In this document: positions 43,188-52,872 of the stretch, in pieces | Layout: every line of letters begins with the position of its first letter | How positions within the stretch are numbered: position 1 is the stretch's first letter | NCBI GenBank assembly: GCA_026003895.1 | Contig: BPIC01000004.1 | Coordinates: 124,001-188,000 of the forward strand | DNA: 64,000 bases | Direction of reading: 5' to 3' | Source: Dehalococcoidia bacterium | GTDB lineage: Bacteria; Chloroflexota; Dehalococcoidia; SpSt-223 | Program-made: the position numbers and the translations under genes | Notes under the pieces: model-generated | Database searches by the model: none | Told to the model about the DNA's origin: nothing | Seen by the model: only the letters and a program-made list of their open reading frames with translations

Positions 43188-44852
43188 GTGGAGGCAACCC
43201 TGAACCGGCGTTCGTTCCTGGTCGGCGCATCGTCCCTCTTGGCGCTTTCGTCTGTCCGCTCTGCCGCCGCCGAAGGGCCGGCGACGGGCATTCCCGGTGG
43301 CGCTCCGCCGCCGAGCGCGACCGTCTGGCGGGTCGACGAACTGCCCGCGCTTGGTCAGATGCGCGAAACGATCGTGTCGGTGATGGATGCGAAACGGATT
43401 GAGTACCCGGGGTTGAGCGGCTGGGTCCAGGCATTTTGGGCCGGCGATGCCTATCACGGAGTCTTCGCTCGCGACCTCGCCACGATCGGGCCGATGGCGC
43501 GGTTTCTGTTCGGCCCTGGCCATTTGCGATCGGGCGTCGAAGAGTTTCTGTACCTTCAAACACCGAGTGGCCCGGAGATGGGGGCGTTACCTGGGGTCTT
43601 TTACCCCGGGGGCGGGAACGACAAAGCGACCGCGACCTCCGACGAAGATCTGTCGGTCATCCATCTCGCCTATCTCGCTTACCGGCACGAGGCAGGACCG
43701 CGTTGGCTCCGCTCGCTCGTGAATGGCGGGACGGTCATACAACGGCTGAACCTCGCGATGGAATACCTATTCCGGACCCGCAGTGATAGTCGCACGGGGC
43801 TGATTACCCGTGCCAACACGACCGACTGGGGAGATGTCAAGGCGGAAGGCGGCTTGAATCCGACCGACCGTGCGCCGCAGGACCCTGCGATCTTGTCAAT
43901 CTACGACCAATCGCTTTTGTTCCGGTGCCTGCTTGAGCTCGCGGCGATGAACGACTCAGCGGGTATGCCAGCGGTTGCCGCCGAGTGGCGCGGCCGGGCG
44001 ATGGCTGTCCGCACCACGGTCAATGAGCTCTTTTGGCAGCCGCACCGCGGTTTCTACCGAGCGCGGATCCCGCTGAATCCGGTCGATCACGGCTACGACG
44101 AAGATGCGATCCTCGGCATTGGCAACGTCGAGGCGGTGCGCGCCGGGCTGGCGGATGCCGAGCAGGCGCGGCTGATCTTCACAAACTTCGAGCGGGCGCG
44201 GCTAGCAGCACGATCGCCAAAGGTAGGCATTGTGAACTGGCCGCCCTACCCCGAGGGCGTCTTTGCCGACATGCTGCCTGGCGAGTATCAGAACGGCGGC
44301 ATTTGGGATTGGTGGGGCGGCCGGCAGATCGAGGCTGAGTTTGAGGCCGGGCAGGCGACGCTTGCTTACCAGCATCTCGTGGCGTTGGCGGCTGATTGGG
44401 CGCGCCGGCCCGGCGAGGTGTGGGAGTGGCAGGAGCTTTGGAGCCGCCGGCCGCGCGGCAGCACACGCTACACCGGCGCGGCCGCCGTCGTCGGATCCGC
44501 GATCGTCAGCGGCCTCTTCGGTGTCGAGATGACGCGCGACTCCTATCGAATCAGCCCGCGGCTCGCCGGTCGTTCCGGCGCGATTGTCGCCGATCAGCCG
44601 GGCACCGGCCGCGTCTTCCAACTCGAGCTCGGTGGCCTCGCCGACGATCAGATTCTGCTCCGCTACCGAACGACCTACCCGTTTCCCGGCGAGCTTCGCT
44701 ATCTCCTGCCGCCAGGCCGCAGTTTCGTCGAGGGCGTGCTCGACGGTCGGCCGCTCACCGCTCGGATTGAGGTCGTCGGGGACGACCAGTACGTCGCCTT
44801 CCCCATTCCCGGGGGCGCTCACGAAGTCGCATTGCGTCTCGCTGAGGCGTAA
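43188..44852 (+). CDS. Six-hairpin glycosidase-like protein with twin-arginine signal
   Basis: 554-residue exported protein with an (alpha/alpha)6-barrel of the GH15/glycogen debranching C-domain/trehalase type: [19 protein letters not shown] near residue 80, [47 protein letters not shown], then a C-terminal beta-sandwich. The N-terminus [25 protein letters not shown] is a twin-arginine signal. The start is uncertain: GTG 43188 has no Shine-Dalgarno site, while an in-frame CTG at 43200 (directly at the Asn-Arg-Arg motif) follows GGAGG by 5 nt. It probably hydrolyses an alpha-glucan or related glycan outside the cell. Confidence 0.78.
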   Translation: MEATLNRRSFLVGASSLLALSSVRSAAAEGPATGIPGGAPPPSATVWRVDELPALGQMRETIVSVMDAKRIEYPGLSGWVQAFWAGDAYHGVFARDLATIGPMARFLFGPGHLRSGVEEFLYLQTPSGPEMGALPGVFYPGGGNDKATATSDEDLSVIHLAYLAYRHEAGPRWLRSLVNGGTVIQRLNLAMEYLFRTRSDSRTGLITRANTTDWGDVKAEGGLNPTDRAPQDPAILSIYDQSLLFRCLLELAAMNDSAGMPAVAAEWRGRAMAVRTTVNELFWQPHRGFYRARIPLNPVDHGYDEDAILGIGNVEAVRAGLADAEQARLIFTNFERARLAARSPKVGIVNWPPYPEGVFADMLPGEYQNGGIWDWWGGRQIEAEFEAGQATLAYQHLVALAADWARRPGEVWEWQELWSRRPRGSTRYTGAAAVVGSAIVSGLFGVEMTRDSYRISPRLAGRSGAIVADQPGTGRVFQLELGGLADDQILLRYRTTYPFPGELRYLLPPGRSFVEGVLDGRPLTARIEVVGDDQYVAFPIPGGAHEVALRLAEA

Positions 44853-45430
44853 TCGGCCTCTCGCGCCTGACGGAGGATCTCGCGCACCTGAGCGCGGTGA
44901 GAGTCTTCGTGCATCAGGCCTTGGAGGAAGCGAGCGATCGCGTTCACCTTGAGGCCGGCGTTCGGCGAGGGCGGCTGCGCGATGTAGTAGACGTCGAGGT
45001 GCGGCTCGTCGGGCCACATGTCGAGGCTGGCGAGCCGCATTCGCCGGCTTTCTTCCAGCCGCTGGCGAAGCTGGCTGACCGTTTTCATTGTTGTCCACGG
45101 CACTTCGTAGCGCGAGCGGCCGTGCAGCTCGACGCCGCGGGCCAGCTCAGCGGCGAGAAAGGCCGCCTCTTCGGAGCCAGCGGTGGTGTGGACAATGACA
45201 TGGCCGAGCGTCCATGCCATCCTCACTTCCTCGGGCGTCTTAGCCCCGGGGTCGTGGGCGTGCGGGTCCTGAGGAACGAAGACGACATCCTCGTCTCGGG
45301 CGTCGGCAATTGCGGCGAGGTAGTCATCGATCATCTCGTTGGTGAGGGTGCGGAGGTCGTCCTTGGTGACGGTGGCAGCGAGGTCGACGATGGTCATCTC
45401 GCGATTGCGAACGGGGGTGAAATCGAGCAT
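44819..45430 (-). CDS. DinB-like four-helix-bundle protein
   Basis: 203-residue protein of the DinB/YfiT-like family: [21 protein letters not shown] in the second helix and [16 protein letters not shown] in the last, giving the three-His pattern that binds a divalent metal in this fold. DinB-like proteins often act as metal-dependent thiol transferases or hydrolases; this one has no clear specific relative. ATG 45430 follows GAGGAG, and the longer frame from 45499 starts with TTG without a site. It overlaps the end of the glycosidase gene by 34 bp and lies divergent from the sugar kinase gene. Confidence 0.72.
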   Translation of the reverse strand: MLDFTPVRNREMTIVDLAATVTKDDLRTLTNEMIDDYLAAIADARDEDVVFVPQDPHAHDPGAKTPEEVRMAWTLGHVIVHTTAGSEEAAFLAAELARGVELHGRSRYEVPWTTMKTVSQLRQRLEESRRMRLASLDMWPDEPHLDVYYIAQPPSPNAGLKVNAIARFLQGLMHEDSHRAQVREILRQAREADYASARRNATS

Positions 45431-45549
45431 CAGCTCCTCGACATGCAGGATTCCACACAATTCGCCGAGAGCGTATCGGAGAGCATCGCTCCCGGGCAAC
45501 CCGGCATTGCGGGAGGGCGCGACCAGCCGCGATAATCCGGGCTTGCCGA

Positions 45550-46362
45550 ATGAACGCCCCCGATTTCCTCGCCATCGGCCATGCTACCCGAGACCTTGGC
45601 CGTGGCGGCTGGACGCTCGGTGGCGGGGTGGTGTTTGCGATGCAGGCGGCCTACGCGCTCGGGAGGCGGCCGGCGATGGTGACCAGCGGCGACGTGCGCG
45701 ACTTGCTTGGCCAGATCCCCGGCCTGATGAAGGTCACACCGGCGGCGACGACGACCTTTGAGAACGTCTACACCCCGGCCGGCCGGCAGCAGACGCTTCA
45801 TGCTCGCGCCGCTGACCTCACGCTCGACGACATCCCGCTCGCCTGGCGGGCAGCGCCGGTCGTCTTGCTTGTGCCGCTCTGCCACGAGATTGCGCCGGCA
45901 CTCGTGGACGCATTTCCCGCCTCGTGCGTCGTCGCCGGCATTCAGGGTTGGCTGCGCACGTGGGATCACTCTGGACGCATCACTCCTCGCCGGCTGCCCG
46001 CCGGAGTGGCATTTGGCGGCGCAGCGGCAGTCACGGCGTCGATCGAGGACCTCGCTGGTGACGAGGCGGCCGCGCGCGAGCTTGCCGACCGCTGCCGAGT
46101 GGTCGCTATCACCCGCGGTCACGCCGGTGTCACCCTGTTTCAGGACGGCGAGCCGATTTCCCTGCCCGGGCTGCCGGTCGTCGAGCGGATGCCGACCGGG
46201 GCGGGAGACGTGTTCGCAACGGCGTTTGCGATCCGCCTCGCCGAGACGAACGACCCGGTCGAAGCGGCATCGTTTGCGAACGTGGCGGCGGCAATCTGGG
46301 TTGCCGGCGAGGGGATGCCGCGCCGCGCAGCGATCGCTGCCCGGCGAGCGGAGGCGGCATGA
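45550..46362 (+). CDS. PfkB-family carbohydrate kinase
   Basis: 270-residue ribokinase-like kinase. The N-terminal strand has [13 protein letters not shown], the sugar-binding glycines follow at GGGVVFA, and the anion hole/catalytic signature is [13 protein letters not shown] with GAGD at 217-220. The lid domain is short, which is seen in smaller family members such as adenosine or inosine kinase-like enzymes. ATG 45550. Its stop overlaps the ATG of parA by 4 bp, so it is the first gene of a three-gene operon with parA and parB. No sugar or nucleoside transporter lies nearby. Confidence 0.87.
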   Translation: MNAPDFLAIGHATRDLGRGGWTLGGGVVFAMQAAYALGRRPAMVTSGDVRDLLGQIPGLMKVTPAATTTFENVYTPAGRQQTLHARAADLTLDDIPLAWRAAPVVLLVPLCHEIAPALVDAFPASCVVAGIQGWLRTWDHSGRITPRRLPAGVAFGGAAAVTASIEDLAGDEAAARELADRCRVVAITRGHAGVTLFQDGEPISLPGLPVVERMPTGAGDVFATAFAIRLAETNDPVEAASFANVAAAIWVAGEGMPRRAAIAARRAEAA

Positions 46363-47138
46363 TCTTGGCGGTTGCCAACCAAAAGGGCGGTGTCGGCAAG
46401 ACGACGACCTCGATCAATCTGGGGGCGTATCTCACGCGGCTTGGCCGATCGGTGCTCGTGGTCGATTGCGACCCTCAGGCGAACGCGACGACGGCGCTTG
46501 GCATCGACCGGCGGCGCGTGGAAGGGCGGTCCCTCTACGAGGTGCTGACCGGCGAGCTCGCCTTCGAGCAGATCGTGCTGCGCACCGCGATCGACGGTCT
46601 CGACCTCGCTCCCTCGTCTCCGACCCTCGCCGGCGCGGAGGTCGAGTTGGTCGAGGCGGGCGCGTTCGAGACGCGCTTTCGCGAGCTGATCCGGCCGACG
46701 GCGCTTCGCTGGGACTACACCCTGCTCGACTGCCCGCCGTCGCTCGGCGTCCTGACCGCCAATGCGCTCGTAGCCGCCGATGGCGTGATCGTGCCGGTCC
46801 AGTGCGAATACCTCGCGCTTGAAGGGCTTGCCCAACTGATGCGCACGATCGAGCTGGTGCGGCGGCGGGCGAACCCTGGGCTGCGGGTTGCTGGGCTGGT
46901 GTTGACGATGTACGACAGCCGGACGAATCTCTCCCAGCAGGTCGCCGAGGAGGTGCGAACCCACTTCCCGGACACGTTCCAGGTCGCCATCCCCCGCACG
47001 ATCCGGCTTGGCGAAGCGCCGAGCTTCGGCCAGACGATCCTTGAATACGACCCGGCGAGCCGCGGCGCTGCGGCGTACAACGCGCTGGCGGAAGAGTTGG
47101 TCGCCCGGCTGGAGGGTGCAGCGGGAGGCGTGGCGTGA
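46359..47138 (+). CDS. parA: Chromosome partitioning ATPase ParA (Soj)
   Basis: 259-residue Walker-type ATPase. The deviant Walker A motif is KGGVGKTTTSIN (Lys9 and Lys14), the switch region DCDPQANATTALG and LLDCPPSLGVLTANAL are present, and the length is that of chromosomal ParA proteins without an N-terminal DNA-binding helix-turn-helix. With ParB it moves and segregates the replication origin. ATG 46359 overlaps the kinase stop by 4 bp, and its own stop overlaps the GTG of parB by 4 bp. Confidence 0.94.
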   Translation: MILAVANQKGGVGKTTTSINLGAYLTRLGRSVLVVDCDPQANATTALGIDRRRVEGRSLYEVLTGELAFEQIVLRTAIDGLDLAPSSPTLAGAEVELVEAGAFETRFRELIRPTALRWDYTLLDCPPSLGVLTANALVAADGVIVPVQCEYLALEGLAQLMRTIELVRRRANPGLRVAGLVLTMYDSRTNLSQQVAEEVRTHFPDTFQVAIPRTIRLGEAPSFGQTILEYDPASRGAAAYNALAEELVARLEGAAGGVA

Positions 47139-47977
47139 AGCCGAAAGGCGGGCTCGGCCGGGGGCTGGCGGCGCTCTTGCCCACCGGCGAAGGACAGTTG
47201 CGCGAAGTCGACGTCGACCTAATCGTTCCAAACCCGCGTCAGCCGCGCGAGCAGATCGATCCAGAGGCGCTTGCCGATCTGGCCGATAGCATCCGGCAGC
47301 ACGGCATCCTCCAGCCACTGATCGTTACCGAAGTGGGGCGCGAGCCAGGTCGCCCGGTGACGTACCAGCTCGTTGCCGGCGAGCGCCGCTGGCAGGCAGC
47401 CAAGCTCGCAGGGCGGGAACGTGTGCCGGTTGTGGTGAAGGAAGCGTCCGACCAACAGGTGTTGGAATGGGCGCTGATTGAGAACATTCAACGGGCCGAT
47501 CTCGGTCCGCTCGAGGAGGCGGCGGCGTTCCGCCAGCTCATCGACGAGTTCGGCCTTACTCAGGAGCAAGTGGCCGACCGCGTCGGCCGCTCGCGGTCGG
47601 CGGTGGCCAACACGCTCCGATTGCTGCGGCTGCCCGCTGAGGCACGCGAGCTCGTCGCGAGCGGGGTGCTGAGCGAGGGCCACGCCCGCGCCCTGCTGAT
47701 GGTCGAGGACGAGCGTCGTCTGGTCGCGCTTGCCCGCCGTGCTGCCGCCGAAGGATGGACGGTGCGGCGCACCGAACAGGAAGCGCGCGCACCGTCCACC
47801 CGGCCCGCCCGCACGCCACCCGATGTCGCTTGGACGGCCCTCGCGGCCCGCCTGCGCGAAGCCCTCGGCCTGAAAGTCGATCTCACCCGCGGCAAAAAGG
47901 GCGGCCGGCTCATCCTCCACTTCTCATCTGACGAAGATCTCACTGTGCTCGCCCGACGGCTCGGCGTCGAAGACTGA
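47135..47977 (+). CDS. parB: Chromosome partitioning protein ParB
   Basis: 280-residue centromere-binding protein and CTPase. N-terminal KGGLGRGLAALLP is the ParA-contact peptide; the ParB/Srx domain has LIVPNPRQPRE and the CTP-binding GERRWQA (82-88); the HTH domain reads LTQEQVADRVGRSRSAVANTLRLL; a C-terminal dimerisation region follows. GTG 47135 lies in the parA stop (GTGA). I saw no perfect parS palindrome (TGTTTCACGTGAAACA) in the window. Confidence 0.94.
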   Translation: MKPKGGLGRGLAALLPTGEGQLREVDVDLIVPNPRQPREQIDPEALADLADSIRQHGILQPLIVTEVGREPGRPVTYQLVAGERRWQAAKLAGRERVPVVVKEASDQQVLEWALIENIQRADLGPLEEAAAFRQLIDEFGLTQEQVADRVGRSRSAVANTLRLLRLPAEARELVASGVLSEGHARALLMVEDERRLVALARRAAAEGWTVRRTEQEARAPSTRPARTPPDVAWTALAARLREALGLKVDLTRGKKGGRLILHFSSDEDLTVLARRLGVED

Positions 47978-48037
47978 GCCCGGTCGTGTGCGCGAGACGA
48001 AAGACTCAGTATCATTCCGCCGGCCTCGGAGGATGAT

Positions 48038-48877
48038 GTGACCGGACAGCACTCGCGCCGGATCTCCGCCTTTTTCCCTTGTTTCAACGACGCGGGAACG
48101 ATCGCCTCGATGGTGATCGAGGCGCTGGTTGTGCTGCGTGAACTGGCGGACGAATATGAGGTCATCGTCATCGAAAACGGCAGCGTCGATTATGCGTGGG
48201 ACGTGCTGGACGAGCTAGAACGGCTGTACGGTGAGAACGGGGTCGACCCGCACGATCGCGGCCGGGTGCGGATCATCCGCTTCGGCGAGCCGCTGGGTTA
48301 CGGCGGCGCATTGCGCGTCGGCTTCGCGGCTTGCCGCTATGAACTGATCTTTTACACCGATGGCGACGGCCAATACGATGTCCGCGAACTCCGGACCCTC
48401 GTCGAGGCGTTTGATCGTGAGGAGGCCGCCGGCCGGCGTGTCGACGTGGTGATGGGCAACAAGCTGATGCGGCGTGATCCCATCCACCGCCGCTTCATCA
48501 GTTGGGCCTATCATCACGCCATGGCGTTCATCTTCCGACTAGACATCCATGATGTCGATTGCGATTTTCGGTTGATGCGTCGGACGATCTTCGACTCCAT
48601 CAAGCTGACGCAAAATAGCGGTGTTATCGCGCTTGAGATGATGACGAAGATTCAATACGCTGGCTTTCGAACCGTCGAAGTTCCGGTTAACCACTATCAC
48701 CGCGCCTACGGAGTTTCGCAGTTCTTCAACATCCCAAACCTCTTGAAGGTGTTCGTCGGGTTGGCCCGCTTGTGGTGGTGGTTGCGCATCCAAAACGCGC
48801 CGGGCACGCCGTCGCCGCTCCCTCAGCCCCTGCCGGCGGGCGCAGCGCGCCCCACCGCTCCCAATCGTTCCGCCTGA
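48038..48877 (+). CDS. Family 2 glycosyltransferase
   Basis: 279-residue GT-A enzyme of the dolichyl-phosphate mannose synthase/DPM1-like kind. ISAFFPCFNDAGTIASMV begins the fold, EYEVIVIENGS holds a nucleotide-binding acidic site, YTDGDGQYD is the DxD-type metal site, and a region with VMGNKLMRRDP and DCDFRLMRRTIF near the acceptor site follows. A hydrophobic segment near 155-175 (FISWAYHHAMAFIFRL) may contact the membrane. GTG 48038 behind GGAGG. It most likely transfers sugar from a nucleotide donor to polyprenyl phosphate. Adjacent to parB, but not coupled. Confidence 0.9.
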   Translation: MTGQHSRRISAFFPCFNDAGTIASMVIEALVVLRELADEYEVIVIENGSVDYAWDVLDELERLYGENGVDPHDRGRVRIIRFGEPLGYGGALRVGFAACRYELIFYTDGDGQYDVRELRTLVEAFDREEAAGRRVDVVMGNKLMRRDPIHRRFISWAYHHAMAFIFRLDIHDVDCDFRLMRRTIFDSIKLTQNSGVIALEMMTKIQYAGFRTVEVPVNHYHRAYGVSQFFNIPNLLKVFVGLARLWWWLRIQNAPGTPSPLPQPLPAGAARPTAPNRSA

Positions 48878-48981
48878 CGACACGCACCGCTCGACCCGGG
48901 CGCCGGCTCTCCCCATTATCCCGAGGCGATGGAGTGGGCGCCCCAACCCAAGGAAAAAAAGATGGCGGTGCGTGCTCGAGC

Positions 48982-49770
48982 CTACGCCCGGAAGAAGCGA
49001 TCGAGGGCGTCGGCGAGGTCGGCTGGAAACTCGTCGAACACGTCAACACCGCCCCCCGGGATGACCTGAGACTCGGCGTTTGGGAAGAGAGAAACGCAGT
49101 CGCGACAATAGGGCCAGATGACGTCGCGCTCGCCGCAGAGGATGAGCGTCCGGGTTGCGACGCGGCGTGCGAGCGCCTCGTGGTCGACCATCGCGACGGC
49201 GCGGTGCCCATAGTTCCAGCGCGGGCCAGCCAACAGCACTTCTTGGACGTAGCGGATGCCCATCTCGGGCGTGAAGCGGGCGCCGACCATCCGTTTCCAA
49301 GCGTTCCAACGGTCCAGCAGCTCTTGGCCGGACTCCGAGAAGCTGCTGATCGGGGCTTCTCGATTCCGCGCCATCACGTCGGGTGGCCAGGCGGTGTAGC
49401 CCCAGAGTGCGAGCTTGCGGACGCTCGCCGGTCGGTTGGCAGCGATGGTCGCGGCGATCGTGGCGCCGGTGTGGTGGCCGAACAGGAAGAAGTCACGCAA
49501 CCCAAGCTGCTCAGTCGCCCATGCGAGCCGATCGGCCCATTGTTGCACGGTCGGCTCGTCGCTGAGAGGGTCGCTCAGCCCGTAGCCGGGCGTGTCGAGC
49601 GCGAAAGCGCGGTAGCCGCGTTTGGCGAGTTCGCGCGCCACCGGCTCCCAACTGAGTGAAGAGCTGGGGGTCATGTGAAGGATGACGACCGGTGCGCCGG
49701 CGCCCGCAGCGCGATAGTGGACCTGGCCGCCCGCTCGGCCGACATAGCCTCGCTCGATCGGGATGGGCAT
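48982..49770 (-). CDS. Alpha/beta hydrolase-fold protein with GHHTG in place of GxSxG (paralogue)
   Basis: 262-residue paralogue of the protein at 8050. VILHMTPSSSLSW matches the same variant of the oxyanion strand, and the elbow is G98-H99-H100-T101-G102, so the Ser position is His100. The catalytic His position in GGGVDVFDEFPADL is Val242. The Asp in GERDVIW is kept. ATG 49770 follows AAGGAAACG; the reading frame to 49803 has an upstream ATG-less extension. Same substitutions in two copies argue for a real, selected subfamily. Confidence 0.85.
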   Translation of the reverse strand: MPIPIERGYVGRAGGQVHYRAAGAGAPVVILHMTPSSSLSWEPVARELAKRGYRAFALDTPGYGLSDPLSDEPTVQQWADRLAWATEQLGLRDFFLFGHHTGATIAATIAANRPASVRKLALWGYTAWPPDVMARNREAPISSFSESGQELLDRWNAWKRMVGARFTPEMGIRYVQEVLLAGPRWNYGHRAVAMVDHEALARRVATRTLILCGERDVIWPYCRDCVSLFPNAESQVIPGGGVDVFDEFPADLADALDRFFRA

Positions 49771-49866
49771 CGTCGTTTCCTTCCTCCCGTGTTCTCGGTG
49801 CACGGACCAGCATACGCAGGGACCCCCGCGGGAGCAACGACGCGCGACGACGTCGGCAAGGTTTGG

Positions 49867-49872
49867 TACAGT
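49867..49872 (+). promoter_or_regulatory. Candidate -10 element for a leaderless subtilase transcript
   Basis: TACAGT ends 8 nt before the ATG at 49881 and no Shine-Dalgarno-like sequence lies between, as expected for an mRNA that begins at its start codon. A good -35 box is not visible. Confidence 0.35.
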
Positions 49873-49880
49873 AGCCGCTC

Positions 49881-52868
49881 ATGACGCGCGGCCTTGGCCT
49901 CGTCCTTCTGCTGATCGCGCTTGGTGCCGGAGGCTGGACTGCGCCGCCTCACGGGCAAGGCGAACCGGCTGAGCGCTGGATCATCGAGCTGGAATCTCCG
50001 CCCGTTGTCTTTGCTCCGCGCGAGATCGTCGGCAACGGGGCGCTCCCGCGTCCCCGACGGCTTGATGTCGAGACGGCCGAAAGCATGGCTTGGCAAGCGC
50101 GGCTGACGGCGGAGCAGGACCGGCTGCTGGCGCGGCTGCGCGAGGTCGCGCCGAATGTCCGGCTGGAGCGGCGCTACTGGGTGCTGCTGAATGCGGTGGG
50201 GGTTGTGCTGCCGCCCGGCGTCGCGTCGCGAGCGGCGCGGTTGCCCGGGGTGCGATCGATCTCGCCGGACGAGCCGCTGCTGGCGACCAGCTACCCAACG
50301 ATCGAGCAGATCCGCGCCGAGCTGGTTTGGGCGGACGTCGGCGGGCCGAGCCGGGCAGGCGCCGGCATCAAGATCGCCATCATCGATGGTGGAATCGCCC
50401 TCGATCATCCGTCGTTCGATCCTGCGGGCTTCCAGTACCCGCAGGGCTTCCCGAAGGGCGATCCCGGCGCGACGAATGCCAAGGTGATTGCGGCGCGCGC
50501 GTACTTCCGGCCGAACCACCCGCCAACCGCTGGGAACGAAGGGCCTCAGCCCGGCCCTGGCGCGGAGTCCCACGGAACGCACGTCGCAGCGATCGCGGCC
50601 GGCAACGCTGGGGTGATGGCGCGAATCAACGGCCTTGACGTGCCGATCAGCGGCGTCGCGCCGGGCGCCTATCTGATGAACTACCGCGTTTTCTACCCGT
50701 CGACGAGCCCGATTCCGAACTTTGCCAATCCGGGCGTCACGTTCTTGTTTGAGGTGTTGGCGGCAACCGAGGACGCCGTCGCCGATGGGGCGGACATCAT
50801 CAATGCGTCGTTCGGCTCGCCTCAGGTGACCTACCGGTGGCCGGATCGGCGGACCCAAGCGTTTGAGGCGGCCGCCGCGGCAGGGGTTGTTGTCGTCAAC
50901 TCGGCGGGCAACGGCGGTCCGGTCGCGGCGACGATCGGCGCCACCGCGGGATCACCGGCGGTGATCGCAGTCGGCGCAGTGACGCCGCCTCGCGAGGTCG
51001 CGCGGGACTTCCTGAAGATCGTGGCGCCCTCGCCCGCGCCGGCGGAGGATTGGCTGCGCTTCTCGCGTGCCACGTTCGGCGGCTCGATCCCAGAACTCCC
51101 GTCGGAGCTCGGTGTTGGGATCGTTCTGCCGTTCGGTCCGGGCGCAGCGTGCGAGCCGATCCCGGAGCACACCGTTGTCGGCCGAGCGGCGATCGTTGCT
51201 CGCGGCGGGTGTCCCTTCGCGGACAAGGCCAAGGCCGCGCAGGACGCCGGCGCGGCGGCGGTCATTCTCGTCTCTGATAGCGACGAGCGGTTGACGCCCG
51301 GCGGGAGCGGTGCAAGCGCCGATGCTGTCAACATCCCGGTCGTTGCGCTGACGAAAACGAGCGGCGACCGGCTCGCTGCGTGGGTCCAGTCGGTGGGCAG
51401 CGCCGGGAAGATCGTGCTCGACCCGAACTGGGCGGTTGTCCCGCGCACCCCGGACGTGATTGCTGAGTTTGGCAGCCGTGGTCCAACGAATGAAGACCTC
51501 CTGAAGCCCGATGTTGTTGCACCGGGGGTTGACATCCTCTCGGCGGGCTATGGCCCGCCGCCGAACCCGGCCGCCGGCTTCGGTATCGTTTCCGGTACCT
51601 CGCAGGCCGCGCCGCAGGTCGCCGGCGCGGCGGCGCTGCTCCGGCAGCAGTATCCGGAGTGGACGCCAGGGCAAGTCCGCAGCGCCCTGATGGTCACTGC
51701 CCACCAGCCGGTGGTGGATGAGCGCGGCCGGCCGGTCGGGCCGCTGGCGCGGGGCGCCGGCCGGATCGACGTCGCGCGGGCGAGCAATCCGCCGTTTTTC
51801 GCCGATCCGCCTTCGGTCGGATTCGGGCCGATGCGACCGGGCGAAACGCGCCGCGCGACGATCCGTCTCGTCGGTGGGCGGAGCCGCGCCGCGTTTCAGG
51901 CTGAGGCCGTGCCCTTTGCTCCATCGTTCCCGGCACGCGGCATTGCAGTGACCGTCCAGCCGGAGCGGTTCGTGCTTGGCCCGAACGAATACGTTGACCT
52001 GACGCTGCAACTGACGATCCTGCCGGGGGCGCCGCCGGCGGACCACGAGGGTGACCTCCTCATCCGCGGGCCGGATGGCGTCAGCCGGCTGCCGTTTTGG
52101 TCGCGCCTCCCCTCAGCGCGGACGGCGCGTGTGCTGCTCTTGGACAACGACGGTTCCAGCGACCTTGGGCTGCCGGACGTCGCGGATCGCTATCGCGAGG
52201 CGTTGGAAGCGCTTAGCATTCCCTTCGAGGTGATCGACGCCGACGCCGCGCCCGCGCGGACGGACACCGGCGGCGTGCTGCCACCGCTCTGGGTCCTTCA
52301 GCAGTTTCGCACGGTTGTTTGGCTGACTGGCGAGCGGTCGTCCCCTGGCCCGCCACGACGCGCTCGGGTGAATAGCCGCGATCACGACCTGCTCGCCGAC
52401 TATTTGCACGGCGGTGGCCGGTTGATCGGTTTTGGCCGGCGATTCGGGGAGGCGATCGACGTCGGCGCCCGGCGCGATCCGGTCTATGGCCGCTCCCGCC
52501 TCTACCAAGCGTTTTTCGGGGCGCAGGTGCGGCGGACAGCGCCCGCGCCAGAGGTCGTGGCGGGGACGCCGGGCTCGCCGCTCGCCGGGCATGTCTTCCG
52601 GCTTCTCACCAGCGGCGAGCTGCCCGTGGTGCAGGTCTATTCGCTCGCACCGGAATACCCGGACGACCGGTCGAACCCGACCGCTTTCCCGCTCGTCGAG
52701 GCGGGCGGCGACCCCTTCGGCGTTTATCAGGCGTCGGAGCCAACCCCCGCTGAGCCGCGCCGGCGGTTCGCCTTTCGCACGGCTCTGCTCGGCTTCGGGC
52801 TGGAAGACGTCGCTCCGGAGGAGCGTACCGTGCTCCTCGGCCTGCTCTTGGCGTGGGCAGGGGAGTAA
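49881..52868 (+). CDS. Secreted S8 family serine protease (subtilase) with PA domain
   Basis: 995-residue exported protease. Signal peptide (LGLVLLLIALGAGGWTA), an inhibitor-like propeptide of about 110 residues, then the peptidase domain with the catalytic Asp169 (IAIIDGG), His231 (ESHGTHVAA) and Ser574 (GTSQAAPQ). A protease-associated (PA) domain of about 110 residues is inserted between the His and the Ser (VVGRAAIVARGGCPFADKAK to VVALTK). After the Ser come Fn3-like and a C-terminal domain of about 300 residues (GYGPPP and DYLHGGGRLIGFG), which may bind substrate or cell wall. All three catalytic residues are present. Probably cell-surface or extracellular protein breakdown. Confidence 0.92.
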   Translation: MTRGLGLVLLLIALGAGGWTAPPHGQGEPAERWIIELESPPVVFAPREIVGNGALPRPRRLDVETAESMAWQARLTAEQDRLLARLREVAPNVRLERRYWVLLNAVGVVLPPGVASRAARLPGVRSISPDEPLLATSYPTIEQIRAELVWADVGGPSRAGAGIKIAIIDGGIALDHPSFDPAGFQYPQGFPKGDPGATNAKVIAARAYFRPNHPPTAGNEGPQPGPGAESHGTHVAAIAAGNAGVMARINGLDVPISGVAPGAYLMNYRVFYPSTSPIPNFANPGVTFLFEVLAATEDAVADGADIINASFGSPQVTYRWPDRRTQAFEAAAAAGVVVVNSAGNGGPVAATIGATAGSPAVIAVGAVTPPREVARDFLKIVAPSPAPAEDWLRFSRATFGGSIPELPSELGVGIVLPFGPGAACEPIPEHTVVGRAAIVARGGCPFADKAKAAQDAGAAAVILVSDSDERLTPGGSGASADAVNIPVVALTKTSGDRLAAWVQSVGSAGKIVLDPNWAVVPRTPDVIAEFGSRGPTNEDLLKPDVVAPGVDILSAGYGPPPNPAAGFGIVSGTSQAAPQVAGAAALLRQQYPEWTPGQVRSALMVTAHQPVVDERGRPVGPLARGAGRIDVARASNPPFFADPPSVGFGPMRPGETRRATIRLVGGRSRAAFQAEAVPFAPSFPARGIAVTVQPERFVLGPNEYVDLTLQLTILPGAPPADHEGDLLIRGPDGVSRLPFWSRLPSARTARVLLLDNDGSSDLGLPDVADRYREALEALSIPFEVIDADAAPARTDTGGVLPPLWVLQQFRTVVWLTGERSSPGPPRRARVNSRDHDLLADYLHGGGRLIGFGRRFGEAIDVGARRDPVYGRSRLYQAFFGAQVRRTAPAPEVVAGTPGSPLAGHVFRLLTSGELPVVQVYSLAPEYPDDRSNPTAFPLVEAGGDPFGVYQASEPTPAEPRRRFAFRTALLGFGLEDVAPEERTVLLGLLLAWAGE

Positions 52869-52872
52869 CCGC

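Noticed and set aside
45980-48200. parS site near parAB
   Set aside because: No TGTTTCACGTGAAACA-like palindrome was found on reading this region; one or more mismatched versions cannot be excluded by eye.
48940-48981. A-run (AAAAAAA at 48955-48961) between convergent genes as a terminator
   Set aside because: It gives a U-run on the minus strand, but I could not find a convincing stem in front of it.
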